Below are positions 24,751-39,180 of a stretch of 64,000 bases of DNA, piece by piece. The DNA is from Megalopta genalis. Lineage: Eukaryota; Arthropoda; Insecta; Hymenoptera; Halictidae. A model generated the notes under the pieces. That model was not told the origin of the DNA and searched no databases. It saw nothing but the letters and a program-made list of their open reading frames with translations. Each line of letters opens with the position of its first letter. Position 1 is the stretch's first letter. The stretch covers positions 186,001-250,000 of the forward strand of contig NW_027476353.1 of assembly GCF_051020955.1 (NCBI RefSeq), in the 5' to 3' direction. A program made the position numbers and the translations under genes.

Positions 24751-26428
24751 GCAGACGATGAAACGAGTTAGCTTCAAAATCCATACGATAAACTTGATTT
24801 AGCTTCAAATCAATGCGAAGTAGAAGGATTAGCTTCAAATCCATGCAACACAAGTGATTTAGCTTCAGACACTTGGGATATAAGTGATATAGCTTCAAAT
24901 GCAGACGATCAAACGAGTTAGCTTCAAGTCCACGCGAAACAAGTGATTTAGCTTCAGACACCTGCGATATAAGTGATATAGCTTCAAATGCAGAAGAAAC
25001 AAACGAGTTATCTTCAAATCCATGCCAAGCACTTGATTTAGCTGAAAATCAATGCGATGTAGAAGGTTTAGCTTCAAATCCATGCGAAACAAATGATTTA
25101 GCATCAGATACTTGCGATATAAGTGATATAGCTTCAAATGCAGGAGAAACAAACGAGTTATCTTCTAATCCATGCGAAACTCATCATTTAGCTTCAAATC
25201 AATGCGATGTAGAAGGTTTACCTTCAAATCCATGCACAACAAATGATTTAGCTTCAAACACTTGGGATATACGTGATATATCTTCAAATGCAGACGATCA
25301 AACGAGTTAGCTTCAAAATCCATGCGATAAACTTGATTTAGCTTGAAATCAATGCGAAGTAGAAGGATGAGCTTCAAATCCATGCAACACAAATGATTTA
25401 GCTTCAAATAATTGCGATATAAATGATATAGCTTCAAATGTAGGCGAAACAAACGTGTTAGCTTGTAATCCATGCGAAACTCATGATTTAGCTTTAAATC
25501 AATGCGATGTAGAAGGTTTACCTTCAAATCCATGCTGAACAAATGATTTAGCTTCAAACACTTGGGATATACGTGATATAGCTCCAAATGCAGGCGAAAC
25601 AAACGTGTCAGATTGTAATCCATGCGAAACTCATGATTTAGCTTCAAATCAATGCGATGTAGAAGGTTTACCTTCAAATCCATGCTTAACAAATGATTTA
25701 GCTTCAAACACTTGGGATATAACTGATATAGCTTCAAATGCAGACGATCAAACGAGTTAGCTACATAATCCACGCGATAAATTTGATTTAGCTTCAAATC
25801 AATGCGAAGTAGAAGGATTAGCTTAAAATCCATGCAACACAAATGATTTAGCTTCAAACACTTGGGATATAAGTGATATAGCTTCAAATGCAGACGATCA
25901 AACGAATTAGCTTCAAAATCCATGCGATAAACTTGATTTAGTTTCAAATCAATGCGAAGTAGAAGGATTAGCTTCAAATCCATGCAACACAAATGATTTA
26001 GCTTCAGACACTTGGGATATAAGTGATATAGCTTCAAATGCAGACGATCAAACGAGTTAGCTTCAAGTCCACGCGAAAAAAGTGGTTTAGCTTCAGACAT
26101 ATGCGATATAAGTGATATAGCTTCAAATGCAGGAGACACAAACGAGTTATCTTCAAATCCATGCCATGCACTTGATTTAGCTGAAAATCAATGCGATGTA
26201 GAAGGTTTACCTTCAAATCCATGCGAAACAAATGATTTAGTTTCAGATACTTGCGGTATAAATGATACAGATTCAAATGCAGACGAAACAAACGAGTTAG
26301 CTTCATATTTATGCGAAACACATGATTTAGCTTCAAATCAATGCGATGTAGAAGGTTTACCTTCAAATCCATGCAACACAAATGATTTAGCTTCAAATAA
26401 TTGCGATATAAATGATATAGCTTCAAAT

Positions 26429-26878
26429 GTAGGCGAAACAAACGTGTTAGCTTATAATCCATGCGAAACTCATGATTTAGCTTCAAATCAATGCGATGTA
26501 GAAGGTTTACCTTCAAATCCATGCTGAACAAATGATTTAGCTTCAAACACTTGGGATATACGTGATATAGCTTCAAATGCAGGCGAAACAAACGTGTTAG
26601 ATTGTAATCCATGCGAAACTCATGATTTAGCTTCAAATCAATGCGATGTAGAAGGTTTACCTTCAAATCCATGCTGAACAAATGATTTAGCTTCAAACAC
26701 TTGGGATATACGTGATATAGCTTCAAATGCAGGCGAAACAAACGTGTTAGATTGTAATCCATGCGAAACTCATGATTTAGCTTCAAATCAATGCGATGTA
26801 GAAGGTTTACCTTCAAATCCATGCTTAACAAATGATTTAGCTTCAAACACTTGGGATATACGTGATATAGCTTCAAAT
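26429..26878. repeat. Three tandem 150-bp pentamers with a private variant
   Basis: Starts lie at 26,429, 26,579 and 26,729. The first two units share ATGCTGAACAAATG in place of ATGCTTAACAAATG, and the last two share TTAGATTGTAATCC. Related variants (ATGCTGAAC and CAGATTGTAATCC) also appear once near 25,530-25,620, which suggests that this is the source or a sister of the run. Confidence 0.88.
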
Positions 26879-27479
26879 GCAGACGATCAAACTAGTTAGC
26901 TTCAAAATCCATGCGATAAACTTGATTTAGCTTCAAATCAATGCGAAGTAGAAGGATTAGCTTAAAATCCATGCAACACAAATGATTTAGCTTCAAATAC
27001 TTGCGATATAAATGATATAGCTTCAAATGCAGGCGAAACAAACGTGTTAGCTTCTGATCCATGGGAAACTCATGATTTAGCTTCAAATCAATGCGATGTA
27101 GAAGGTTTACCTTCAAATCCATGCTTAACAAATAATTTAGCTTCAAACACTTGGGATATAAGTGATATAGCTTCAAATGCAGACGATCAAACGAGTTAGC
27201 TTCAAAATCCACGCGATAAACTTGATTTAGCTTCAAATCAATGCGATGTAGAAGGTTTACCTTCAAATCCATGCTTAACCAATGATTTAGCTTCAGATAC
27301 TTGCGATATAAATGATATAGCTTCAAATGCAGGCGAAACAAACGTGTTAGCTTGTAATCCATGCGAAACTCATGATTTAGCTTCAAATCAATGCGATGTA
27401 GAAAGTTTACCTTCAAATCCATGCTTAACAAATGATTTAGCTTCAAACACTTGGGATATACGTGATATAGCTTCAAATG

Positions 27480-28529
27480 CAGACGATCAAACGAGTTAGC
27501 TTCAAAATCCATGCGATAAACTTGATTTAGCTTCAAATCAATACGAAGTAGAAGGATGAGCTTCAAATCCATGCCACACAAATGATTTAGCTTCAAATAC
27601 TTGCGATATAAATGATATAGCTTCAAATGTAGGCGAAACAAACGAGTTAGCTTCTAATCCATGCCAAACTCATGATTTAGCTTGAAATCAATGCGATGTA
27701 GAAGGTTTACCTTCAAATCCATGCTTAACAAATAATTTAGCTTCAAACACTTGGGATATAAGTGATATAGCTTCAAATGCAGACGATCAAACGAGTTAGC
27801 TTCAAAATCCATGCGATAAACTTGATTTAGCTTCAAATCAATGCGAAGTAGAAGGATGAGCTTCAAATCCATGTAACACAAATGATTTAGCTTTAAATAC
27901 TTGCGATATAAATGATATAGCTTCAAATGTAGGCGAAACAAACGAGTTAGCTTCTAATCCATGCGAAACTCATGATTTAGCTTCAAATCAATGCGATGTA
28001 GAAGGTTTACCTTCAAATCCATGCTTAATAAATAATTTAGCTTCAAACACTTGGGATATAAGTGATATAGCTTCAAATGCAGACGATCAAACGAGTTAGC
28101 CTCAAAATCCATGCGATAAACTTGATTTAGCTTGAAATCAATGCGAAGTAGAAGGATGAGCTTCAAATCCATGCAACACAAATGATTTAGCTTCAAATAC
28201 TTGCGATATAAATGATATAGCTTCAAATGCAGGCGAAACAAACGTGTTAGCTTCTAATCCACGCGAAACTCATGATTTAGCTTCAAATCAATGCGATGTA
28301 GAAGGTTTACCTTCAAATCCATGCTTAACAAATAATTTAGCTTCAAACACTTGGGATATAAGTGGTATAGCTTCAAATGCAGACGATCAAACGAATTAGC
28401 TTCAAAATCCATGCGATAAACTTGATTTAGCTTCAAATCAATGCGAAGTAGAAGGATTAGCTTCAAATCCATGCAACACAAATGATTTAGCTTCAGACAC
28501 TTGGGATATAAGTGATATAGCTTCAAATG
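27480..28529. repeat. 1,050-bp tandem duplication, copy 1
   Basis: This segment of 35 monomers (seven pentamers) is followed directly by its copy. Shared rare variants are AATACGAAGTAG (27,541 and 28,591) and ATGCCAAACTCATG with AGCTTGAAATC (27,661 and 28,711). Copies differ at single bases, for example ATGCCACAC near 27,572 against ATGCAACAC near 28,622. Confidence 0.9.
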
Positions 28530-29603
28530 CAGACGATCAAACGAGTTAGCTTCAAAATCCATGCGATAAACTTGATTTAGCTTCAAATCAATACGAAGTA
28601 GAAGGATGAGCTTCAAATCCATGCAACACAAATGATTTAGCTTCAAATACTTGCGATATAAATGATATAGCTTCAAATGTAGGCGAAACAAACGAGTTAG
28701 CTTCTAATCCATGCCAAACTCATGATTTAGCTTGAAATCAATGCGATGTAGAAGGTTTACCTTCAAATCCATGCTTAACAAATAATTTAGCTTCAAACAC
28801 TTGGGATATAAGTGATATAGCTTCAAATGCAGACGATCAAACGAGTTAGCTTCAAAATCCATGCGATAAACTTGATTTAGCTTCAAATCAATGCGAAGTA
28901 GAAGGATGAGCTTCAAATCCATGTAACACAAATGATTTAGCTTCAAATACTTGCGATATAAATGATATAGCTTCAAATGTAGGCGAAACAAACGAGTTAG
29001 CTTCTAATCCATGCGAAACTCATGATTTAGCTTCAAATCAATGCGATGTAGAAGGTTTACCTTCAAATCCATGCTTAATATATAATTTAGCTTCAAACAC
29101 TTGGGATATAAGTGATATAGCTTCAAATGCAGACGATCAAACGAGTTAGCCTCAAAATCCATGCGATAAACTTGATTTAGCTTGAAATCAATGCGAAGTA
29201 GAAGGATGAGCTTCAAATCCATGCAACACAAATGATTTAGCTTCAAATACTTGCGATATAAATGATATAGCTTCAAATGCAGGCGAAACAAACGTGTTAG
29301 CTTCTAATCCACGCGAAACTCATGATTTAGCTTCAAATCAATGCGATGTAGAAGGTTTACCTTCAAATCCATGGTTAACAAATAATTTAGCTTCAAACAC
29401 TTGGGATATAAGTGATATAGCTTCAAATGCAGACGATCAAACGAATTAGCTTCAAAATCCATGCGATAAACTTGATTTAGCTTCAAATCAATGCGAAGTA
29501 GAAGAATTAGCTTCAAATCCATGCAAGACAAATGATTTAGCTTCAGACACTTGGGATATAAGTGATATAGCTTCAAATGCAGACGATCAAACGAGTTAGC
29601 TTC
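28530..29603. repeat. 1,050-bp tandem duplication, copy 2
   Basis: It abuts copy 1 and follows it base for base at an offset of 1,050 until the type ii marker monomer at 29,603. Private changes include TTAATATATAATTTAG near 29,087, ATGGTTAAC near 29,372 and GAAGAATTAGC near 29,503. Confidence 0.9.
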
Positions 29604-30875
29604 AAGTCCACGCGAAAAAAGTGGTTTAGCTTCAGACATATGCGATATAAGTGATATAGCTTCAAATGCAGAAGACACAAACGAGTTATCTTCAAATCCA
29701 TGCCATGCACTTGATTTAGCTGAAAATCAATGCGATGTAGAAGGTTTAGCTTCAAATCCATGCGAAACAAATGATTTAGTTTCAGATACTTGCGATATAA
29801 ATGATACAGATTCAAATGCAGACGAAACAAACGAGTTAGCTTCATATCTATGCGAAACACATGATTTAGCTTCAAATCAATGCGATGTAGAAGGTTTACC
29901 TTCAATTCCAGGCTTAAAAAATGATTTAGCTTCAAACACTTGGGATATACGTGATATAGCTTCAAATGCAGACGATCAAACGAGTTAGCTTCAAAATCCA
30001 TGCGATAAACTTGATTTAGCTTCAAATCAATGCGAAGTAGAAGGGTTAGCTTAAAATCCATGCAACACAAATGATCTAGCTTCAAATACTTGCGATATAA
30101 ATGATATAGCTTCAAATGCAGGCGAAACAAACGTGTTAGCTTCTAATCCATGCGAAACTCATGATTTAGCTTCAAATCAATGCGATGTAGAAGGTTTACC
30201 TTCAAATCCATGCTTAACAAATAATTTAGCTTCAAACACTTGGGATATAAGTGATATAGCTTCAAATGCAGACGATCAAACGAGGTAGCTTCAAAATCCA
30301 TGCGATAAACTTGATTTAGCTTCAAATCAATAAGAAGTAGAAGGATGAGCTTCAAATCCATGTAACACAAATGATTTAGCTTCAAATACTTGCGATATAA
30401 ATGATATAGCTTCAAATGTAGGCGAAACAAACGAGTTAGCTTCTAATCCATGCCAAACTCATGATTTAGCTTCAAATCAATGCGATGTAGAAGGTTTACC
30501 TTCAAATCCATGCTTAACAAATGATTTAGCTTCAAACACTTGGGATATACGTGATATAGCTTCAAATGCAGCGAAACAAACGTGTTAGCTTGTAATCCAT
30601 GCGCAACTCATGACTTAGCTTCAAATCAATGCGATGTAGAAGGTTTACCTTCAAATCCATGCTTAACAAATGATTTAGCTTCAAACACTTGGGATATACG
30701 TGATATAGCTTCAAATGCAGACGATCAAACGAGTTAGCTTCAAAATCCATGCGATAAACTTGATTTAGCTTCAAATCAATGCGAAGTAGAAGGATTAGCT
30801 TCAAATCCATGCAACACAAATGATTTAGCTTCAAATACTTGCGATATAAATGATATAGTTTCAAATGCAGGCCTA

Positions 30876-33272
30876 ACAAACGAGTTACCTTCTAATCCAT
30901 GCGAAACTCATGATTTAGCTTCAAATCAATGCGACGTAGAAGGTTTACCTTTAAATCCATGCTTAACAAATAATTTAGCTTCAAACACTTGGGATATAAG
31001 TGATATAGCATCAAATGCAGACGATCAAACGAGTTAGCCTCAAAATCCATGCGATAAACTTGATTTAGCTTGAAATCAATGCGAAGTAGAAGGATGAGAT
31101 TCAAATCCATGCAACACAAATGATTTAGCTTCAAATGCTTGCGATATAAATGATATAGCTTCAAATGTAGGCGAAACAAACGTGTTAGCTTGTAATCCAT
31201 GCGAAACTCATGATTTAGCTTCAAATCAATGCGTTGTAGAAGGTTTACCTTCAAATCCATGCTTAACAAATGATTTAGCTTCAAACACTTGGGATATACG
31301 TGATATAGCTTCAAATGCAGGCGAAACAAACGTGTTAGCTTGTAATCCATGCGAAACTCATGATTTAGCTTCAAATCAATGGGATGTAGAAGGTTTACCT
31401 TCAAATCCATGCTTAACAAATGATTTAGCATCAAACACTTGGGATATACGTGATATAGCTTCAAATGCAGACGATCAAACGAGTTAGCTTCAAAATCCAT
31501 GCGATAAACTTGATTTAGCTTCAAATCAATGCGAAGTAGAAGGATTAGCTTCAAATCCGTGGAACGCAAATGATTTAGCTTCAAATACTTGCGATATAAA
31601 TGATATAGCTTCAAATGCAGGCGAAACAAACGAGTTAGATTCTAATCCATGCGAAACTCATGATTTAGCTTCAAATCAATGCGATGTAGAAGGTTTACCT
31701 TCAAATCCATGCTTAACAAATAATTTAGCTTCAAACACTTGGGATATAAGTGATATAGCTTGAAATGCAGACGATCAAACGAGTTAGCTTCAAAATCCAT
31801 GCGATAAACTTGATTTAGCTTCAAATCAATGCGAAGTAGAAGGATTAGCTTCAAATCCATGCAACACAAGTGATTCAGCTTCAGACACTTGGGATATAAG
31901 TGATATAGCTTCAAATGCAGACGATCAAACGAGTTAGCTTCAAGTCCACGCGAAACAAGTGATTTAGCTTCAGACACTTGCGATATAAGTGATATAGCTT
32001 CAAATGCAGAAGAAACAAACGAGTTATTTTCAAATCCATGCCAAGCACATGATTTAGCTGAAAATCAATGCGATGTAGAAGGTTTAGCTTCAAATCCATG
32101 CGAAACAAATGATTTAGCATCAGATACTTGCGATATAAGTAATATAGCTTCAAATGCAGGAGAAACAAACGAGTTATCTTCTAATCCATGCGAAACTCAT
32201 CATTTAGCTTCAAATCAATGCGATGTAGAAGGTTTACCTTCAAATCCATGCACAACAAATGATTTAGCTTCAAACACTTGGGATATACGTGATATAGCTT
32301 CAAATGCAGACGATCAAACGAGTTAGCTTCAAAATCCATGCGATAAACTTGATTTAGTATCAAATCAATGCGAAGTAGAAGGATGAGCTTCAAATCCATG
32401 CAACAGAAATGATTTAGCTTCAAGTACTTGCGATATAAATGATATAGCTTCAAATGTAGGCGAAACCAACGAGTTAGCTTCTAATCCATGCGAAACTCAT
32501 GATTTAGCTTCAAATAAATGCGATGTAGAATGTTTACCTTCAAATCCATGCTTAACAAATAATTTAGCTTCAAACACTTGGGATATAAGTGATATAGCTT
32601 CAAATGCAGACGATCAAACGAGTTAGCTTCAAGTCCACGCGAAACAAGTGATTTAGCTTCAGACACTTGCGATATAAGTGATATAGCTTCAAAAGCAGAA
32701 GAAACAAACGAGTTATCTTCAAATCCATGCCAAGCACTTGATTTAGTTGAAAATCAATGCGATGTAGAAGGTTTAGCTTCAAATCCATGCGAAACAAATG
32801 ATTTAGCATCAGATACTTGCGATATAAGTGATATAGCTTCAAATGCAGGAGAAACAAACGAGTTAGCTTATAATCCATGCGAAACTCATGATTTAGCTTC
32901 AAATCAATGCGATGTAGAAGGTTTACCTTCAAATCCATGCTTAACAAATAATTTAGCTTCAAACACTTGGGATATAAGTGATATAGCTTCAAATGCAGAC
33001 GATCAAACGAGTTAGCTTCAAAATCCACGCGATAAACTTGATTTAGCTTCAAATCAATGCGAAGTAGAAGGATTAGCTTCAAATCCATGCGAAACAAATG
33101 ATTTAGTTTCAGATACTTGCGGTATAAATGATACAGATTCAAACGCAGACGAAACAAACGAGTTAGCTTCATATCTATGCGAAACACATGATTTAGTTTC
33201 AAATCAATGCGATGTAGAAGGTTTACCTTGAAATCCATGCTTAAAAAATGATTTAGCTTCAAACACTTGGGA
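30876..33272. repeat. 3,178-bp-offset duplication, copy 1
   Basis: It matches 34,054-36,450 at a constant offset of 3,178 bp. Shared rare variants are GAGTTACCTTC (30,881), GCGTTGTAGAAGG (near 31,232), AATGGGATGTAG (near 31,378), AACAGAAATG (near 32,402) and GTAGAATGTTTACC (near 32,525). Two marker monomers only 689 bp apart lie within it (31,941 and 32,630). The offset equals 22 pentamers minus two 61-bp deletions. Confidence 0.92.
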
Positions 33273-34053
33273 TATAAGTGATATGGCTTCAAATGTAGAC
33301 GATCAAACGAGTTAGCTTCAAAATCCATGCGATAAACTTGATTTAGCTTCAAATCAATGCGATGTAGAAGGTTTACCTTCAAATCCATGCTTAACCAATG
33401 ATTTAGCTTCAGATACTTGCGATATAAATGATATAGCTTCAAATGCAGGCGAAACAAACGTGTTAGCTTGTAATCCATGCGAAACTCATGATTTAGCTTC
33501 AAATCAATGCGATGTAGAAGGTTTACCTTCAAATCCATGCTTAACAAATGATTTAGCTTCAAACACTTGGGATATACGTGATATAGCTTCAAATGCAGAC
33601 GATCAAACGAGTTAGCTTCAAAATCCATGCGATAAACTTGATTTAGCTTCAAATCAATACGAAGTAGAAGGATGAGCTTCAAATCCATGCAACACAAATG
33701 ATTTAGCTTCAAATACTTGCGATATAAATGATATAGCTTCAAATGTAGGCGAAACAAACGAGTTAGCTTCTAATCCATGCGAAACTCATGATTTAGCTTG
33801 AAATCAATGCGATGTAGAAGGTTTACCTTCAAATCCATGCTTAACAAATAATTTAGCTTCAAACACTTGGGATATAAGTGATATAGCTTCAAATGCAGAC
33901 GATCAAACGAGTTAGCCTCAAAATCCATGCGATAAACTTGATTTAGCTTCAAATCAATGCGAAGTAGAAGGATGAGCTTCAAATCCATGCAACACAAATG
34001 ATTTAGCTTCAAATACTTGCGATATAAATGATATAGCTTCAAATGTAGGCGAA

Positions 34054-36450
34054 ACAAACGAGTTACCTTCTAATCCATGCGAAACTCATGATTTAGCTTC
34101 AAATCAATGCGACGTAGAAGGTTTACCTTTAAATCCATGCTTAACAAATAATTTAGCTTCAAACACTTGGGATATAAGTGATATAGCATCAAATGCAGAC
34201 GATCAAACGAGTTAGCCTCAAAATCCATGCGATAAACTTGATTTAGCTTGAAATCAATGCGAAGTAGAAGGATGAGCTTCAAATCCATGCAACACAAATG
34301 ATTTAGCTTCAAATGCTTGCGATATAAATGATATAGCTTCAAATGTAGGCGAAACAAACGTGTTAGCTTGTAATCCATGCGAAACTCATGATTTAGCTTC
34401 AAATCAATGCGTTGTAGAAGGTTTACCTTCAAATCCATGCTTGACAAATGATTTAGCTTCAAACACTTGGGATATACGTGATATAGCTTCAAATGCAGGC
34501 GAAACAAACGTGTTAGCTTGTAATCCATGCGAAACTCATGATTTAGCTTCAAATCAATGGGATGTAGAAGGTTTACCTTCAAATCCATGCTTAACAAATG
34601 ATTTAGCATCAAACACTTGGGATATACGTGATATAGCTTCAAATGCAGACGATCAAACGAGTTAGCTTCAAAATCCATGCGATAAACTTGATTTAGCTTC
34701 AAATCAATGCGAAGTAGAAGGATTAGCTTCAAATCCGTGGAACGCAAATGATTTAGCTTCAAATACTTGCGATATAAATGATATAGCTTCAAATGCAGGC
34801 GAAACAAACGAGTTAGATTCTAATCCATGCGAAACTCATGATTTAGCTTCAAATCAATGCGATGTAGAAGGTTTACCTTCAAATCCATGCTTAACAAATA
34901 ATTTAGCTTCAAACACTTGGGATATAAGTGATATAGCTTGAAATGCAGACGATCAAACGAGTTAGCTTCAAAATCCATGCGATAAACTTGATTTAGCTTC
35001 AAATCAATGCGAAGTAGAAGGATTAGCTTCAAATCCATGCAACACAAGTGATTTAGCTTCAGACACTTGGGATATAAGTGATATAGCTTCAAATGCAGAC
35101 GATCAAACGAGTTAGCTTCAAGTCCACGCGAAACAAGTGATTTAGCTTCAGACACTTGCGATATAAGTGATATAGCTTCAAATGCAGAAGAAACAAACGA
35201 GTTATTTTCAAATCCATGCCAAGCACATGATTTAGCTGAAAATCAATGCGATGTAGAAGGTTTAGCTTCAAATCCATGCGAAACAAATGATTTAGCATCA
35301 GATACTTGCGATATAAGTGATATAGCTTCAAATGCAGGAGAAACAAACGAGTTATCTTCTAATCCATGCGAAACTCATCATTTAGCTTCAAATCAATGCG
35401 ATGTAGAAGGTTTACCTTCAAATCCATGCACAACAAATGATTTAGCTTCAAACACTTGGGATATACGTGATATAGCTTCAAATGCAGACGATCAAACGAG
35501 TTAGCTTCAAAATCCATGCGATAAACTTGATTTAGTATCAAATCAATGCGAAGTAGAAGGATGAGCTTCAAATCCATGCAACAGAAATGATTTAGCTTCA
35601 AGTACTTGCGATATAAATGATATAGCTTCAAATGTAGGCGAAACCAACGAGTTAGCTTCTAATCCATGCGAAACTCATGATTTAGCTTCAAATAAATGCG
35701 ATGTAGAATGTTTACCTTCAAATCCATGCTTAACAAATAATTTAGCTTCAAACACTTGGGATATAAGTGATATAGCTTCAAATGCAGACGATCAAACGAG
35801 TTAGCTTCAAGTCCACGCGAAACAAGTGATTTAGCTTCAGACACTTGCGATATAAGTGATATAGCTTCAAAAGCAGAAGAAACAAACGAGTTATCTTCAA
35901 ATCCATGCCAAGCACTTGATTTAGCTGAAAATCAATGCGATGTAGAAGGTTTAGCTTCAAATCCATGCGAAACAAATGATTTAGCATCAGATACTTGCGA
36001 TATAAGTGATATAGCTTCAAATGCAGGAGAAACAAACGAGTTAGCTTATAATCCATGCGAAACTCATGATTTAGCTTCAAATCAATGCGATGTAGAAGGT
36101 TTACCTTCAAATCCATGCTTAACAAATAATTTAGCTTCAAACACTTGAGATATAAGTGATATAGCTTCAAATGCAGACGATCAAACGAGTTAGCTTCAAA
36201 ATCCACGCGATAAACTTGATTTAGCTTCAAATCAATGCGAAGTAGAAGGATTAGCTTCAAATCCATGCGAAACAAATGATTTAGTTTCAGATACTTGCGG
36301 TATAAATGATACAGATTCAAACGCAGACGAAACAAACGAGTTAGCTTCATATCTATGCGAAACACATGATTTAGTTTCAAATCAATGCGATGTAGAAGGT
36401 TTACCTTGAAATCCATGCTTAAAAAATGATTTAGCTTCAAACACTTGGGA
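34054..36450. repeat. 3,178-bp-offset duplication, copy 2
   Basis: It has the same variants and paired markers (35,119 and 35,808) as copy 1, with scattered differences: CTTGACAAATG near 34,441, TTAGCTGAAAATC against TTAGTTGAAAATC near 32,751, and ACTTGAGATATAAG near 36,145. It diverges near 36,450, where GATATACGTG replaces GATATAAGTG. Confidence 0.92.
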
Positions 36451-39180
36451 TATACGTGATATAGCTTCAAATGCAGACGATCAAACGAGTTAGCTTCAAA
36501 ATCCATGCGATAAACTTGATTTAGCTGAAAATCAATGCGATGTAGAAGGTTTAGCTTCAAATCCATGCGAAACAAATGATTTAGCATCAGATACTTGCGA
36601 TATAAGTAATATAGCTTCAAATGCAGGAGAAACAAACGAGTTAGCTTATAATCCATGCGAAACTCATGATTTAGTTTCAAATCAATGCGATGTAGAAGGT
36701 TTACCTTCAAATCCATGCTTAACAAATAATTTAGCTTCAAACACTTGGGATATAAGTGATATAGCTTCAAATGCAGACGATCAAACGAGTTAGCTTCAAA
36801 ATCCATGCGATAAACTTGATTTAGCTTCAAATCAATGCGATGTAGAAGATTTAACTTCAAATCCATGCTTAACCAATGATTTAGATTCTGATACTTGCGG
36901 TATAAATGATACAGCTTCAAATGCAGACGAAACAAACGAGTTAGCTACATATCTATGCGAAACACATGATTTAGCTTCAAATCAATGCGATGTAGAAGGT
37001 TTACCTTCAAATCCATGCTTAACAAATGATTCCGCTTCAAATACTTGCGATATAAATGATATAGCTTCTAATGCAGGCCAAACAAACGTGTTAGCTTCTA
37101 ATCTATACGAAACTCATGATTTAGCTTCAAATCAATGCGATGTAGAAGGTTTACCTTCAAATCCATGCTTAACAAATGATTTCGCTTCAAATACTTGCGA
37201 TATAAATGATATAGCTTCAAATGCAGGCGAAACAAACGTGTTAGCTTCTAATCCATGCGAAACTCATGATTTAGCTTCAAATCAATGCGATGTAGGAGGT
37301 TTACCTTCAAATCCATGCTTAACAAATAAATTAGCTTCAAACACTTGGGATATAAGTGATATAGCTTCAAATGCAGACGATCAAACAACTTAGCCACAAA
37401 TCCAAGCGATAAACTTGATTTAGCTTCAAATCAATGCGAAGTGGAAGGATGAGCTTCAAATCATGCAACACAAATGATTTAGCTTCAAATACTAGCGATA
37501 TAAATGAATAGCTTCAAATGCAGGCGTAACAAACGAGTTAGCTTCTAATCCATGCGAAACTCATGATTTAGCTTGAAATCAATGCGATGTAGAAGGATTA
37601 CCTTCAAACCCATGCGCAACAAATGATTTAGCTTCAAACACTTGGGATATAAGTGATATAGCTTCAAATGCAGACGATCAAACGAGTTAGTTTCATAATC
37701 CACGCGATAAATTTGATTTAGCTTCAATCAATGCGAAGTAGAAGGCTTAGCTTCCAATCCATGCGAAACAAATGATTTAAGTTCAAATACTTGCGTTATA
37801 AGTGATACAGCTTCAAATGCAGACGAAACAAACGAGTTAGCTTCATATCTATGCGAAACACATGATTTAGCTTCAAATCAATACGGTGTAGAAGGTTTAC
37901 CTTCAAATCCATGCTTAACAAATGATTTAGCTTCAAATACTTGCGATATAAATGAAATAGCTTCAAAATGCAGGCGAAACAAACGTGTTAGCTTCTAATC
38001 CATGCGAAACTCATGATTTAGCTTCAAATCAATGCGATGTAGGAGGTTTACCTTCAAATCCATGCTTAACAAATAATTTAGCTTCAAACACTTGGACATA
38101 AGTGATATAGCTTCAAATGCAGACGATCAAACGAGTTAGCTTCAAAATCCATGCGATAAACTTGATTTAGCTTCAAATCAATGCGAAGTAGAAGGATTAG
38201 CTTCAAATCCGTGGAACACAAATGATGTAGCTTCAAATACTTGCGATATAAATGATATAGCTTCAAATGCAGGCGAAACAAACGAGTTGGCTTCTAATCC
38301 ATGCGAAACTCATGATTTAGCTTCAAATCAATGCGATGTGGAAGGTTTACCTTCAAATCCATGCTTAACAAATGATTCCGCTTCAAATACTTGTGATATA
38401 AATGATATAGCTTCAAATGCAGGCGAATCAAACGTGTTAGCTTCTAATCCATGCGAAACTCATGATTAGCTTCAAATCAATGCGATGTAGGAGGTTTACC
38501 TTCAAATCCATGCTTAACAAATGATTTAGCTTCAAACAGTTCGGATATAAGTGATATAGCTTGAAATGCATTCGATCAAACGAGTAAACTTCAAATCTAT
38601 GCGATAAACTTGATTTAGCTTCAAATCAATGCGAAGTAGAAGGCTTAGCTTCCAATCCATGCGAAACAAATGATTTAGGTCCAGATACTTGCGGTATAAG
38701 TGATACAGCTTCAAATGCAGACGAAACAAACGAGTTAGCTTCATATCTAAGCGAAACCCATGATTTAGCTTCAAATCAATGCGATGTAGAAGGTTTACCT
38801 TCAAATCCATGCTTAACAAATGATTTAGCTTCAAATACTTGCGATATGAATGATATAGCTTCAAATGCAGGCGAAACATACGTGTTAGCTTCTAATCCAT
38901 GCGAAACTCATGATTTAGCTTCAAATTAATGCGATGTAGAGGGTTTACCTTCAAATCCATGCTTAACAAATGATTTAGCTTCAAACACTTGGGATATAAG
39001 TGATATGGCATCAAATGCAGACGATCAAACGAGTTAGATTCAAAATCCATGCGATAAACTTGATTTAGCTTCAAATCAATGCGAAGTAGAAGGATTAGCT
39101 TCAAATCCGTGGAACACAAATGATTTAGCTTCAAATACTTGCGATATAAATGATATAGCTTCAAATGCAGGCGAAACAAA

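Larger units (their letters stand above)
8951..36890. repeat. Block B: homogenised 300-bp HOR satellite
   Basis: The 30-bp step is kept almost without fault for 28 kb. The only length changes I found are a +1 near 14,226, a -1 near 17,065, a 5-bp insertion at 21,451-21,455, a -1 near 22,611 and a -1 near 30,572. Units alternate between the ten-monomer HOR, short runs of a single pentamer, and modules opened by the 61-bp-deletion marker. Diagnostic variants include TTAGCTTGTAATCC in monomer j and GATATACGTGATATAGC in monomer c. Kilobase duplications at offsets of 2,039, 3,629, 1,050 and 3,178 bp lie inside it. No gene, promoter or mobile element is seen. Confidence 0.82.
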
